This document shows, piece after piece, positions 1 through 8,700 of a stretch of 64,000 nucleotides of DNA. The stretch spans positions 1-64,000 of the forward strand of contig LNEO01000122.1 in the NCBI GenBank assembly GCA_001465015.1, written 5' to 3'. Within the stretch, counting starts at the first letter, position 1. Every line of letters begins with the position of its first letter. The translations under genes were made by a program, and so were the position numbers. The notes under the pieces are model-generated. The model ran no database searches and had not been told where the DNA came from. It saw only the letters and a list, made by a program, of their open reading frames with translations. The stretch is from Deltaproteobacteria bacterium Ga0077539. Lineage in GTDB: Bacteria; Myxococcota_A; Polyangia; Polyangiales; Ga0077539.

Positions 1-188
1 AACGATGAGGGCTCGACCTCTGGCTGTGAGGCGAGCGAGCGTCCGCGTTGTTCCCTCACGAATACCAGGGCTGTCGCGCCCAAATCCGGTTCCCTGCTAA
101 GGGTCAGCGCGACGAAGCTCCATCGCAGCGTCGATCGACACGAACAGCGACGGGTCGTTCGCGCTGGACTTGCTGCGAACGCGTCGAG
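1..188. other. Left-edge intergenic or partial stretch, no gene recognised
   Basis: No reading frame here can be supported as a gene. It lies downstream of the minus-strand B12-binding subunit. A GTG near position 59 opens a minus-strand frame that runs off the left edge with only about 20 codons visible, too little to call. Confidence 0.3.
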
Positions 189-599
189 CTACGCCGCAGC
201 GCGCGGCAGGACGTGACCCTTGACCCACTCGATGATGTCGCCGAGCGTCGCGCCGGGGGTAAACACTTTCTTGACGCCCGCGGCCTCGAGGCGGCCGAAA
301 TCGTCCTCGGGGATGATGCCTCCGCCGAAGACCGCGACGTCGTCGGCGCCCTTCTTCTTCAGCGCGTCGATGACCGCGGGAAACAGCGTGTTGTGGGCGC
401 CCGACATGATCGACAGCCCCACCGCGTCGACGTCTTCTTGCACGGCGGCGGCGGCGATCATGTCCGGGGTCTGATGAAGACCTGTGTAGATCACCTCGAA
501 GCCGGCGTCGCGCAGCGCGCGTGCGACGACTTTCGCTCCGCGGTCGTGGCCGTCGAGCCCGGGCTTGGCAACGAGGATGCGTACCTTGCGTTCGGTCAT
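189..599 (-). CDS. Methylmalonyl-CoA mutase small (B12-binding) subunit
   Basis: A 136-residue protein consisting only of a cobalamin-binding Rossmann-like domain. The DxHxxG motif is D16-G-H18-D-R-G21, in which the His is the lower axial ligand to cobalt in this family. SIMSG (63-67) and the GGG nucleotide-loop turn (92-94) complete the signature. This matches the C-terminal domain of methylmalonyl-CoA mutase, which in many bacteria and archaea is a separate subunit that pairs with a catalytic TIM-barrel subunit encoded elsewhere and isomerises (R)-methylmalonyl-CoA to succinyl-CoA. No large subunit, MeaB chaperone or epimerase is in the window. It lies about 90 bases after uvrA on the same strand, so co-transcription is possible. 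The related isobutyryl- or ethylmalonyl-CoA mutase small subunit cannot be excluded. Confidence 0.88.
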   Translation of the reverse strand: MTERKVRILVAKPGLDGHDRGAKVVARALRDAGFEVIYTGLHQTPDMIAAAAVQEDVDAVGLSIMSGAHNTLFPAVIDALKKKGADDVAVFGGGIIPEDDFGRLEAAGVKKVFTPGATLGDIIEWVKGHVLPRAAA

Positions 600-690
600 G
601 GTTTCGATTCCATCGGCTGTTTACCACAGAATCGACCGCGACGGCGCAGCGGTATCGACCGTCGTGCGCCGACGTGACCGGCGCCTGGGT

Positions 691-3555
691 CTACCGTCGC
701 GTGCCCTTGGGCCGCGTCGCGTCGGGGCGGCTCTGCGCCTTGCGCGGTCGCCCTTCGGCGCCGTCGGACTGCTTGTTGTCCGTGCGAAACAGCGCGGCGG
801 CGAGCGCGGGAGCTGTCAGCGATGCCGGGTGGGCCGCGACGGTCTCGGGCGTTCCTGCGCACACGATCGAGCCGCCGTTTTCGCCGCCCTCGGGACCAAC
901 GTCGATGACCCAGTCCGCGCATTTCACGACGTCCATGTTGTGCTCGATGACCACGACGGTGTTGCCGTGCTCGACGAGTCGCCCGACGAGCTCGACGAGG
1001 ACCTCGATGTCTCGAAGGTGCAGGCCCGCCGTCGGTTCGTCGAGGACGTACAGCGTGCGCCCCGTGGCGCGCCGCGAGAGCTCTTTGGCGAGCTTGACGC
1101 GCTGAGCCTCGCCGCCCGACAGGGTGGTCGCAGGCTGACCGAGCTTCACGTAGCCGAGCCCGACGTCCCGCAGCGCGGCCAGCGCGTCGCGCACCTTGGG
1201 GACAGCCTCGAAGTGCGGATACGCCTCGTCGACGCTCATCGCGAGCACGTCAGCGATCGAGAATCCTCGGTACTTCACAGAGAGCGTCTCGCGCTCGTAG
1301 CGACTTCCGCCGCACACTTCGCAGGGAACCATCACGTCCGGCAGAAAGTGCATCTCGACCCGCAAGACGCCCTCTCCCTGGCACGCCTCGCAGCGACCTC
1401 CCTTGACGTTGAAGCTGAAGCGCCCTGCCTTGAAGCCACGCGCGCGTGATTCTGGGACGCCCGCGAAGAGCTCTCTCAGCTGCGCGAAGACCCCCGTATA
1501 CGTCGCCGGTGAGCTGCGCGGAGTGCGGCCGATCGGCGCGGCGTCCACGGCGACGACGCGGTCGAACGCAGCGAGTCCGTCCACGGATTTGGCGGCGATC
1601 TCGCGGCTCGTGTCTCGCGCCACCGACGCGCGCGCGGCGGGCAACAGCGTCCCGAGCACGAGCGAAGACTTGCCCGAGCCCGAAACTCCCGTAATGGCGA
1701 CGAGGCACCCCACCGGGAAGCTCACCGTCACGTTCTTCAAATTGTGCAGGGTCGCCTCGCGAACCACGACCTGCGCCTGCGCCGCGCGACGACGCTTGGG
1801 CAATGGGATCGAGCGCGCGCCGGACAAATACGGCCCGGTGATGCTCGTGGACGAACGCGCGATCTCCTCTGGCGAGCCTTGCGCGACGACCAAACCGCCG
1901 CGCGCCCCCGCGCCAGGCCCCATGTCGACCACGTGATCCGCAGCGCGAACGATGTCGAGGTCGTGCTCGACGACCAGGACGCTGTTTCCTCGACGAACGA
2001 GGGCGCGAAGCGTCTCGAGGAGCCGCCCGCTGTCTCGCGGATGCAGCCCCACCGACGGCTCATCGAGCACGTACAAGACGCCGACGAGCGCAGAGCCGAT
2101 CTGCGTGGCGAGCCGCACGCGTTGGCCCTCGCCGCTCGAGAGCGTCGACGCCGTGCGCGCAAGCGTGAGGTACGGCAGCCCGACGGACTCGAGAAACGAC
2201 AGCCTCGCGCGAACCTCGACGAGCAGTCGATCCACGACGGCGCGCGACCGCTTGTCGAAACGCCGCTCGATCTCGACGAAGTCCCGCGCGAGCTGCCGCA
2301 CAGGCCGCTGCATGAGCTCGTGAATGTCGAGGCCGCCGACGCGAACGCAGAGGGCCTCGGGCCGAAGCCGCTTTCCCTTGCAAGCGTCGCACGGCGCCTC
2401 GCGACGAAATCGATCGACGAATCCCTCAGCGTCGTCGTCGTCCTCCTCCTCTTCGCGATGCCGTGAACGCGCTCTCGCCGCGCGATCGAGCAGCGCGAGC
2501 ACGCCCGCATAGCTGTCGCCGTCACCATAGAAGAGCTCATCCTTCGCGCGGTCTGGCAGCGACTCGAAGGGCATGTCGAGGTCGACGCCCATCGAGCGCG
2601 CCCACTGATCGACCTCGCGCGGCAACGACTTCTTGAAGGATACGAGCGCGCCCTGCCGAAGCGACCTGGTCGGGTCGGGCACGAGCTTCGATCGATCGGC
2701 GACCGTTCGCACGCCGAGCCCGTGGCACGTCGGGCACGCCCCCTTCGGCGAGTTGAACGAGAACAGCTGCGGCTCGATTTCGGGCAGCGTGATCCCGCAG
2801 TCGGCGCAGGCAAAGCGCTCGGAGAGGAGCTGCTCGGGCCCGTCGACCGGCACGATGCGCACGAGCCCCTGCGCTTGCTTGAGCGCGATTTCGACGGCGT
2901 CGAGCACGCGGGCGCGCGCCGCTTCTTTCACGGCGACGCGATCGATCACGAGGTCGACCGTGTGTGATTGCTTCGGGTCGAGGCCCTCGATGTCCCCGAG
3001 TTCGAGCATGGCGCCGTCGACCCGCACGCGAACGAAGCCTTCGCGTTTCCACGCGGAGAAGAGTCGCTCGTGCGATCCCTTCTCCCCTCGCACGACCGGG
3101 GCGAGAATCGACGCGCGAGTGCCTTCGCCGAGCGCCATGACGGCGTCGACGATCTGCGTGACGGTGTGCGCCCGGACGGGGCGGCCGCAGTTCGGGCAGT
3201 GCGCGGCGCCGGCCCGCGCGAGCAGAAGACGGAGATAGTCGTCGAGCTCGGTGATCGTCCCGACGGTCGATCGAGGATTGCGGCCGAGCGCGCGCTGCTC
3301 GATCGCGATCGCCGGCGATAGACCGTCGATCAGCTCGACCTCTGGCCGCCCGAGCGAACCGAGCTGCTGCCGCGCGTAGACCGACAGCGATTCGACGTAG
3401 CGGCGCCGTCCTTCGGCGTAGATCGTGTTGAACGCGAGCGAGCTCTTGCCCGAGCCCGACGGCCCCGTCACCACCACGAGACGATCGCGCGGAAGGTCGA
3501 CGTCGACGTTCCGAAGATTGTGTGTCCGGGCCCCTCGAACGACGATCTTGTCCAT
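691..3555 (-). CDS. uvrA: Excinuclease ABC subunit A (UvrA)
   Basis: The damage-recognition ATPase of nucleotide excision repair, which acts with UvrB in the cytoplasm. At 954 residues it is near the usual 940-960. Two ABC modules are present: the first Walker A is GPSGSGKSS (31-39) and the second GVSGSGKSS. The signatures are LSSGEGQR and LSGGEAQR. Cys pairs CxxC typical of the UvrA zinc modules are visible (CPNC, CADC, CPTC, CDAC, CEAC, CEVC). The linker holds a Glu/Asp-rich run (around EEEEDDDD), and the C-terminus is Lys/Arg-rich. The ATG at 3555 is preferred over an upstream in-frame TTG because it overlaps the pdxA stop as TGATG, implying translational coupling. No SOS-type operator is visible directly before it. 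Confidence 0.97.
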   Translation of the reverse strand: MDKIVVRGARTHNLRNVDVDLPRDRLVVVTGPSGSGKSSLAFNTIYAEGRRRYVESLSVYARQQLGSLGRPEVELIDGLSPAIAIEQRALGRNPRSTVGTITELDDYLRLLLARAGAAHCPNCGRPVRAHTVTQIVDAVMALGEGTRASILAPVVRGEKGSHERLFSAWKREGFVRVRVDGAMLELGDIEGLDPKQSHTVDLVIDRVAVKEAARARVLDAVEIALKQAQGLVRIVPVDGPEQLLSERFACADCGITLPEIEPQLFSFNSPKGACPTCHGLGVRTVADRSKLVPDPTRSLRQGALVSFKKSLPREVDQWARSMGVDLDMPFESLPDRAKDELFYGDGDSYAGVLALLDRAARARSRHREEEEDDDDAEGFVDRFRREAPCDACKGKRLRPEALCVRVGGLDIHELMQRPVRQLARDFVEIERRFDKRSRAVVDRLLVEVRARLSFLESVGLPYLTLARTASTLSSGEGQRVRLATQIGSALVGVLYVLDEPSVGLHPRDSGRLLETLRALVRRGNSVLVVEHDLDIVRAADHVVDMGPGAGARGGLVVAQGSPEEIARSSTSITGPYLSGARSIPLPKRRRAAQAQVVVREATLHNLKNVTVSFPVGCLVAITGVSGSGKSSLVLGTLLPAARASVARDTSREIAAKSVDGLAAFDRVVAVDAAPIGRTPRSSPATYTGVFAQLRELFAGVPESRARGFKAGRFSFNVKGGRCEACQGEGVLRVEMHFLPDVMVPCEVCGGSRYERETLSVKYRGFSIADVLAMSVDEAYPHFEAVPKVRDALAALRDVGLGYVKLGQPATTLSGGEAQRVKLAKELSRRATGRTLYVLDEPTAGLHLRDIEVLVELVGRLVEHGNTVVVIEHNMDVVKCADWVIDVGPEGGENGGSIVCAGTPETVAAHPASLTAPALAAALFRTDNKQSDGAEGRPRKAQSRPDATRPKGTRR

Positions 3556-4556
3556 CAACGCCCCTTGTCGGCGCGGATGCTGCGCGCCTCGGCCATCGCC
3601 AACGCCATCCGCATGGCCGAGAGCATTCCGCGAGCGTCCGCGCGGCCGGAATACGCGATGTCGTACCCCGTTCCGTGATCGACGGATGTTCGGATGATCG
3701 GAAGACCGAGGGTCACGTTGACCGACTCGCCGAAGTCAACCAGCTTGGCCGCGATCGTGGCCTGATCGTGATACATCGCGACCACCGCGTCGTACCGCTC
3801 GAAGCCGCGACCGTGGCGAAACGCCGTCTCCGCCGGGATCGGCCCTTCGACCGTCGCGATGCCCCGCAGGATCTCCCTCGCGTCGCCGATCGCCGGACCG
3901 ATTACGCGTCGCTCTTCGTCGCCGAGCATCCCGTCTTCTCCTGCATGCGGATTGAGTCCGCACACGCCGACGCGCGGACTATCGACGGAGAAATCCCGCC
4001 ACAGCGCGCGCGCCGTCAGCACGATCGATTTGACGACCGCGTCTCGAGTGATCGCGGCGGGCACAGCGCTGAGCGGCAGATGCGTCGTGACCAGCGAGGC
4101 GCGAAGCGACGGTCCGATGAAGCACATCACCGCGGCGTTCGTGCTGGTCTTCTCCGCGAGGTATTCAGTGTGGCCGGTAAACGGCGTTCCGCCCTGTTGC
4201 GCCGCGGCGATGATCGACTTGGCGACCGGCCCGGTGACGAGCGCGTCCGCCGTGTGGTTGAGCACGAGCGAGAGCGCTCGGTCGATCGAGGCGAGCTGCG
4301 AGCGTCCAGCTTCGATGTTGGGTTTTCCTGGGCGCCGCTGCACCTCGGGCAGGTCGCTCGTCGCATCGATCGTGACGTTGCGAAACTTGCGCAGATCGAC
4401 GCGGCGAACCGCGGCGGCCGCTTCGATCGCAGCGTTGTCTCCCACGAGGATGAAGCGATCTGCTGTGCGCGCCGAAGCGAGGGCTTCGATCGCGACAACC
4501 GAGACCTCGGGACCGATGCCCGAAGGACAGCCAACGCTCACGGCGAGGGTGGTCAT
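3555..4556 (-). CDS. pdxA: 4-hydroxythreonine-4-phosphate dehydrogenase (PdxA)
   Basis: A 333-residue protein, the standard PdxA length. The enzyme NAD-dependently oxidises 4-phosphohydroxy-L-threonine in the DXP-dependent pyridoxal phosphate pathway, using a divalent metal held by His residues. Visible family blocks are GCPSGIGPEV near the N-terminus, GHTEYLA, GLNPHAGE, the MYHDQ block, and VNVTLGLPIIRTSVDHGT near the C-terminus; the last three contain the expected metal-ligand His residues. The ATG at 4556 places the protein at MTTLAVSVG, the usual family start, whereas 18 further upstream codons look non-conserved. Its stop overlaps the uvrA start by one base. No other B6 gene is nearby. 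Confidence 0.95.
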   Translation of the reverse strand: MTTLAVSVGCPSGIGPEVSVVAIEALASARTADRFILVGDNAAIEAAAAVRRVDLRKFRNVTIDATSDLPEVQRRPGKPNIEAGRSQLASIDRALSLVLNHTADALVTGPVAKSIIAAAQQGGTPFTGHTEYLAEKTSTNAAVMCFIGPSLRASLVTTHLPLSAVPAAITRDAVVKSIVLTARALWRDFSVDSPRVGVCGLNPHAGEDGMLGDEERRVIGPAIGDAREILRGIATVEGPIPAETAFRHGRGFERYDAVVAMYHDQATIAAKLVDFGESVNVTLGLPIIRTSVDHGTGYDIAYSGRADARGMLSAMRMALAMAEARSIRADKGR

Positions 4557-4628
4557 TGCGAGCGCGGACTCTAGCGCAGCGCAGCGGTCTGTTGTCGGTT
4601 GTCCTCGCACCCCGAGAAACGCGAAGAT

Positions 4629-5276
4629 TTACACAGGGTCGAGACGGTAGCCGACCGCTCGCACTGTCTCGATATGCGCTGCCGTCCCGAGCTTTTCTCG
4701 AAGCCGCCGGATGTGCACGTCCAGCGACCGGCCGTGCCCATCGCCACGAACGCCCCACACCGCTGCGAGGATTTCCGCACGGCGCAAGACCCGTCCTCGC
4801 CCGCGGGCGAGAAAGAGCAATAGCTCGAACTCCTTGTTGGCGAGGCCGAGCACCGTCGGTCCGACGCGCGCTTCGTGCGCCGCGACGTCGAGCACCAGCG
4901 AACCGACCTTGACGCGCTCGGGCTGCGAAAACTCGCTCGCCCGCCACTCCGCCGCGCGCAGCCGCGCCACCAGCTCGTGCGGATCGTAGGGAACAACCAC
5001 GAAGTCGTCGAACCCCGACGACGGATCGAGCCGGCTCAACTGCGACCGCTCGATCCCCAACAACAAAGGAATCTTCGCCGCCACAGCCCGAACGCGCCGA
5101 ACCACGAACGCGCCGAGCTCGCCGTCGCCCCCCGCTTCGACGAACACAGCGTCTACACTGTCCACCATTTCGCTCGGTGACGCGACAGCGAGCCGCTCTC
5201 GCACGGCGCAGCCGAGATCCGCGAGCGCCGTGGCGGCCACGGCCTCACCGAGTGCTGACACGACGGTCACGCGCAT
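4629..5276 (-). CDS. OmpR-type winged-helix regulator with degenerate receiver
   Basis: A 215-residue protein with the two-domain layout of OmpR/PhoB regulators. Residues 120-215 are a convincing DNA-binding winged helix (LANKEFELLLFLARGRG, then RSLDVHIRRLREKLG and IETVRAVGYRL). The N-terminal receiver-like domain lacks every phosphorylation residue: the acidic pair is replaced by S7/A8, the phospho-acceptor position in DAVFVE is E47, the Thr/Ser after strand 4 is Gly, and the conserved Lys before Pro is Val (VVVPYD). The Glu at the acceptor position could mimic a constitutively phosphorylated state; this is inference. No histidine kinase is adjacent. It lies 72 bases upstream of pdxA on the same strand and is divergent from the GAF protein, so it may regulate either or both. 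Confidence 0.85.
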   Translation of the reverse strand: MRVTVVSALGEAVAATALADLGCAVRERLAVASPSEMVDSVDAVFVEAGGDGELGAFVVRRVRAVAAKIPLLLGIERSQLSRLDPSSGFDDFVVVPYDPHELVARLRAAEWRASEFSQPERVKVGSLVLDVAAHEARVGPTVLGLANKEFELLLFLARGRGRVLRRAEILAAVWGVRGDGHGRSLDVHIRRLREKLGTAAHIETVRAVGYRLDPV

Positions 5277-5350
5277 GCGATTTCCGTCGCGACGCTACCA
5301 CTGTCCGGCGGAGAATCTCCCCGAGCTTTCGCCGACCCGCTATCGCTCGC

Positions 5351-5378
5351 TTGACCCGAGCGCGACCGCAGTGATACC
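5351..5378 (+). promoter_or_regulatory. Candidate sigma-70-like promoter for the GAF protein
   Basis: TTGACC, a 16-base spacer and GATACC end 13 bases before the ATG at 5392. The -10 box is weak and the predicted leader very short. It lies in the gap between the divergent regulator and this gene. Confidence 0.3.
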
Positions 5379-5391
5379 CGCAAAAAATACG

Positions 5392-7569
5392 ATGCGTTGG
5401 GCCGTCGAACTCCCTGCAACGTCGGGCGGGACTGGACCCACAGTCACCGTCGACGCCGAGTCTTGGAAAGGCGCACTCACCGAGGCCCGCGCGGGCAAGA
5501 CGCTCACGAAGTTTCGCGTCGACTTCGACGAGGACAACTCCGTCCGCGTTCATGACCTCGTGAGCAACGAGCGCTTTACGCTCAGGCCCGTGAGCGCGAG
5601 CGTCGGCGCGACGCCCGCTGCGACGCCCCTGACGGCGCCGCAAGCGCCCGCATCGTCGACGCCGATCGCTGCGACGCAACCTGCGGCCAATCCCGCCCCT
5701 GCCGCTGCACAAGCGCAGCCGTATTCGGCGCCGAACGCGCCCCCGACAGCGCCTGCTCCCCGACCGAGCGGCATTCCCATGCCAGGCCCAACCGGTCGGC
5801 CTTCGGCGAATTCGATGCAGGCCGTCGTCCCGCCGCCCGGAGCCAAACCGACCGGCTCGGTTCCTCCGCCCGGCAGTTCGAAGCCCATCGGCTCGGTCCC
5901 TCCTCCGAACGCGCAGCCCCCCGCGGCTACCGCCCCCGTGACGACCGACCCCTCGCCGTCACCTCCTGCGGCGACCGCGCAGACAGTCCCGCCCCACGCG
6001 CCCATCGCGACCAACACTTCGCCTGACGGGTCGCCATCGGAGCCGGTCGTCCCTGCTCCCGGCTCGATTTTCTTTTCGCGCGACCGCGAGGCGGCCGCGT
6101 CCAACGGGCTGACATACCGAGAGCGACTCGTCGCAGTTCCGCCAGGAACGTCCGTCGAGCTGTGCACGAACATCGCCCGCGTCTTGCTCACCCACCTCCG
6201 CAACGCGCTCGCGCCGATGCCCGCCGGCAAGTTCGTCTCGATCGCTGTTTTTGATCACGTTTTCAAGTCCCGCCCCGAGAGACCGCCGATCCTCGTCCTC
6301 GGATGGAAGGACTGGCGCGGCGACGAGCCCGAAATCACCGTCTCTCGCCCGAGCGCGACGAGCCTGCCCGCGATCACGACGTCGATCCCACCCAACTCGT
6401 TTGCGCCCCCGACTCCAGCGCAGCCGCAGCAACCGATGGTCTCTGCGCCCAACGAGAGCGCGCCGGTCCATGCGTCGCAGCCGCCCGTAGCGCCCGTAGC
6501 GCCCGCAGCGCCCGTAGCGCCCGTAGCGCCCGTAGCGCCCGTAGCGCCTGCGCGGCTGCCCGACGCCCCCACCACGGTCTCCGTCGCGCCACCTCCGAAG
6601 CAGACGGTATCGTTCAACGAGATGCCAGCCGCGGTGGCAGCGGCGATCGCGCAGAAAACGGTCGTGGACCTTCAACCGCCGACCGTGGTCGAGCAGCCCG
6701 TGGCAACCAAGGCGCCGGTCGCTTCGAGCGACACGCAAGCGCCGACGTCCGCCGCTGCATCGCTTGTCGTTTCAGAGCCGCCGCCCGCGCTGCTCTCGCA
6801 ACCTGTCGCGCCGGTTCCGCTCGTCGCGCAGGCGGCTCCCGCGATTCCGCTCGTCGCCAGTCCGTCGGTCGCGCCTCCCGCGCAGACCGGTTCGGTGGCT
6901 CCGCCGTCGCCGACGGCCGCCCCGAGCCATGGATCGCAGCCGCCGATGCACGCGTCGGTCCCTCCCGCGCGAACAACCGCCTCCCAATCGCCTCCTTCGC
7001 CGCCGCCCGCACCGCCTCGCGCGGCGCCTCCGCCTCCGAGCGGACGTCGGTCCGCACGCGTGCGCGGCGACGATCTCCTGGGCGAAGCGTTCGACGCGCT
7101 CAGCGACATGGCGTTTCTCAGCGACGCCACTCAGGCCACAGACTTCGCGGCGCAGATCGCGAAGGACCTGCTCCACACTCCGTTCGTGGCGATTTCGCTC
7201 TATGACATCGACCGCGACGAGCTCGTCGTCGACCTCTGCGAGCTCGCTCCTTCGGCGAAGGGACGTCGCGCGAAGATCGCCAAAGGCGAGACTCGAAGCG
7301 ACGTCGCGCGACGAAGCAGCCCCGCGCGCCTCGCGAACTGGAACCCCGACGCGCTCGTTCCCGAGGCGCCTATCGGTCCCGCGTTGTTCGTTCCGGTCGC
7401 CCTCGATCGACGATTGTTCGGCGTGCTCGAACTGCACCGCCAGGTCGGCGAGCAGGCGTTCGCCGAAGACGAAGAAGGCGCCGCTGCGTACATCGCCGAG
7501 CAGCTCGCGAAGTTCTTGCTCGATCAGTCCAAGCGCGCGGGCTTTCGAGACGACAAACAACGCTCGTAG
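5392..7569 (+). CDS. Pro/Ala-rich protein with C-terminal GAF domain
   Basis: A 725-residue protein of unknown function in three parts. Residues 1-70 form a compact domain beginning MRWAVELPA, with a beta-rich pattern and several charged residues. Residues 70-560 are a Pro/Ala/Val/Ser-rich, presumably disordered region interrupted near 225-325 by a short folded segment (GLTYRERLVAVPPGTSVELC). Residues about 560-725 look like a GAF domain: DLLGEAFDALSDMAFLSDAT, then VAISLYDIDRDELVVDLC, then ALFVPVALDRRLFGVLELHR. A GAF domain suggests small-molecule or partner sensing, but no output domain is present. No signal peptide or membrane segment is seen. The start at 5392 is chosen because upstream codons overlap the divergent gene and look non-coding. 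The linker holds a nine-base tandem repeat. Confidence 0.75.
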   Translation: MRWAVELPATSGGTGPTVTVDAESWKGALTEARAGKTLTKFRVDFDEDNSVRVHDLVSNERFTLRPVSASVGATPAATPLTAPQAPASSTPIAATQPAANPAPAAAQAQPYSAPNAPPTAPAPRPSGIPMPGPTGRPSANSMQAVVPPPGAKPTGSVPPPGSSKPIGSVPPPNAQPPAATAPVTTDPSPSPPAATAQTVPPHAPIATNTSPDGSPSEPVVPAPGSIFFSRDREAAASNGLTYRERLVAVPPGTSVELCTNIARVLLTHLRNALAPMPAGKFVSIAVFDHVFKSRPERPPILVLGWKDWRGDEPEITVSRPSATSLPAITTSIPPNSFAPPTPAQPQQPMVSAPNESAPVHASQPPVAPVAPAAPVAPVAPVAPVAPARLPDAPTTVSVAPPPKQTVSFNEMPAAVAAAIAQKTVVDLQPPTVVEQPVATKAPVASSDTQAPTSAAASLVVSEPPPALLSQPVAPVPLVAQAAPAIPLVASPSVAPPAQTGSVAPPSPTAAPSHGSQPPMHASVPPARTTASQSPPSPPPAPPRAAPPPPSGRRSARVRGDDLLGEAFDALSDMAFLSDATQATDFAAQIAKDLLHTPFVAISLYDIDRDELVVDLCELAPSAKGRRAKIAKGETRSDVARRSSPARLANWNPDALVPEAPIGPALFVPVALDRRLFGVLELHRQVGEQAFAEDEEGAAAYIAEQLAKFLLDQSKRAGFRDDKQRS
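6487..6549 (+). repeat. Nine-base tandem repeat encoding Val-Ala-Pro
   Basis: Seven in-frame copies of gtagcgccc, with one copy altered to gca and the last ending in cct, encode VAP repeats in the disordered linker. Near identity at the DNA level suggests recent slippage, so copy number may vary between strains. Confidence 0.9.
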
Positions 7570-7635
7570 TCGATCCTCGCCGGTCCGGCGATCGAGCGGC
7601 GAACGACGCCTTTCGCGAGCCCCCTCGTAGCGAAA
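7570..7635. terminator. Convergent intergenic stretch with two hairpins
   Basis: Between two converging genes. The first inverted repeat is CGCC-ggtcc-GGCG at about 7577-7590, flanked by GATC/ATC arms with a bulge. The second is TTTCGC...GCGAAA (7611-7635) with a 13-base loop. Neither has a run of T, so a bidirectional terminator is only a suggestion. Confidence 0.35.
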
Positions 7636-8667
7636 TCAGTTCGCGGCAGGCGCGGCGGCGCTCGGCCCGCCCGCCGGTGGCGCAGCGGCCTGACCTGCGA
7701 GCTCGAGCTCGTCGTTGATCCACTCGCGAAGCTGCGAGCGATCGAGCTGAAGCGCCGTCGGCCAGCGTCGCCCATTGATGTAGACCGCGGGAGTCCCGTC
7801 GATCTGAAGGCGCTCACCCTCGCGCCGATCAGCGGCGACGCGATTCTCGGTCTCGGCGCCCGCGAGGTCCGCTCGAAAGCGCGCGACGTCGAGGTTGAGT
7901 CGCTGCGCGTACTGCTCGAGATTGGCAGGTTCCAGCGCGCTCTGATTGGCAAACAACAGGTCGTGGTACTCCCAGAACTTCCCCTGCCGACCGGCTGCCA
8001 CCGCGGCGCGCGAGGCCGGCATCGCGTGGATGTGTCCCGACAGCGGGAAGTGCATGTGGACGACCTTCAGACGCTCGCCGAACTCTCGCTCGATGTCGCG
8101 CAAGACAGGAGCCACGGCGGCGCAGTGCGGGCACTCGTAGTCGCTGAACTCGACGAGGGCCACGGACGCCGCCGCGTTGCCGCGGATCGCGGCGCCGTCG
8201 GTGTTGATCCGCTGCACGACGTCTCGCGCGAATCGAGCGCGCACCAGCTCGCCCAAGCGCTCGGCGTCGAAGCCGTCCTGCACCCGGCGCGACAGAAAGC
8301 GCAGCGCCGGCCTGCACGAAGAGCAGAGCCGATCTCGGGCGCAGACCGCGAGCGAGTGGGGGTCGCCGCAGGGCGACAGGACGTCGTTCGCAACGTTCCA
8401 CAGAAGGTCGCGCTCGGCGGTCGAGAGCGTCGTTGTGTCAAAGCCCGCCAGCTCGGTGACGCGGTCGGAGTTCGCCGCGTTTTGCGGCGCCTGATCCGTG
8501 GGCTGCGGTCGAGCGCTCGTCCCGTTCTGCGCGGTGTTGCGCGGGTTCTCTTGCTGGACGTTCGGAGAGCTCGTGTTGTTGCGATTGCAGCTCGCAGCCA
8601 TGCACATGGCACCGAGCACGGCAACGGCGGAGAGGGTCGCGACGAACGAGGGACGCGCGCGCTTCAT
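7636..8667 (-). CDS. DsbA-like thioredoxin-fold lipoprotein
   Basis: A 343-residue exported lipoprotein. The signal peptide ends in a lipobox MAASC with Cys27 as the lipidated residue, followed by an Asn/Gln/Pro-rich linker to about residue 65. The C-terminal part (about 165-320) is a DsbA/Thioredoxin_4 domain with active site C179-P-H-C182 in the context EFSDYECPHCAAVAPVL and the cis-Pro loop IDGTPAVYINGRR. Residues 85-150 hold four additional Cys (100, 109, 115, 118), including CSSC, which could form a second redox or structural site. It likely oxidises or isomerises disulfides at the cell envelope. It follows the cytochrome-like lipoprotein gene by about 33 bases on the same strand, so redox coupling between the two is plausible inference. 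Confidence 0.9.
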   Translation of the reverse strand: MKRARPSFVATLSAVAVLGAMCMAASCNRNNTSSPNVQQENPRNTAQNGTSARPQPTDQAPQNAANSDRVTELAGFDTTTLSTAERDLLWNVANDVLSPCGDPHSLAVCARDRLCSSCRPALRFLSRRVQDGFDAERLGELVRARFARDVVQRINTDGAAIRGNAAASVALVEFSDYECPHCAAVAPVLRDIEREFGERLKVVHMHFPLSGHIHAMPASRAAVAAGRQGKFWEYHDLLFANQSALEPANLEQYAQRLNLDVARFRADLAGAETENRVAADRREGERLQIDGTPAVYINGRRWPTALQLDRSQLREWINDELELAGQAAAPPAGGPSAAAPAAN

Positions 8668-8700
8668 GGGCGAGCGGTTAGCGTGCGGGTCGCGACTGTG

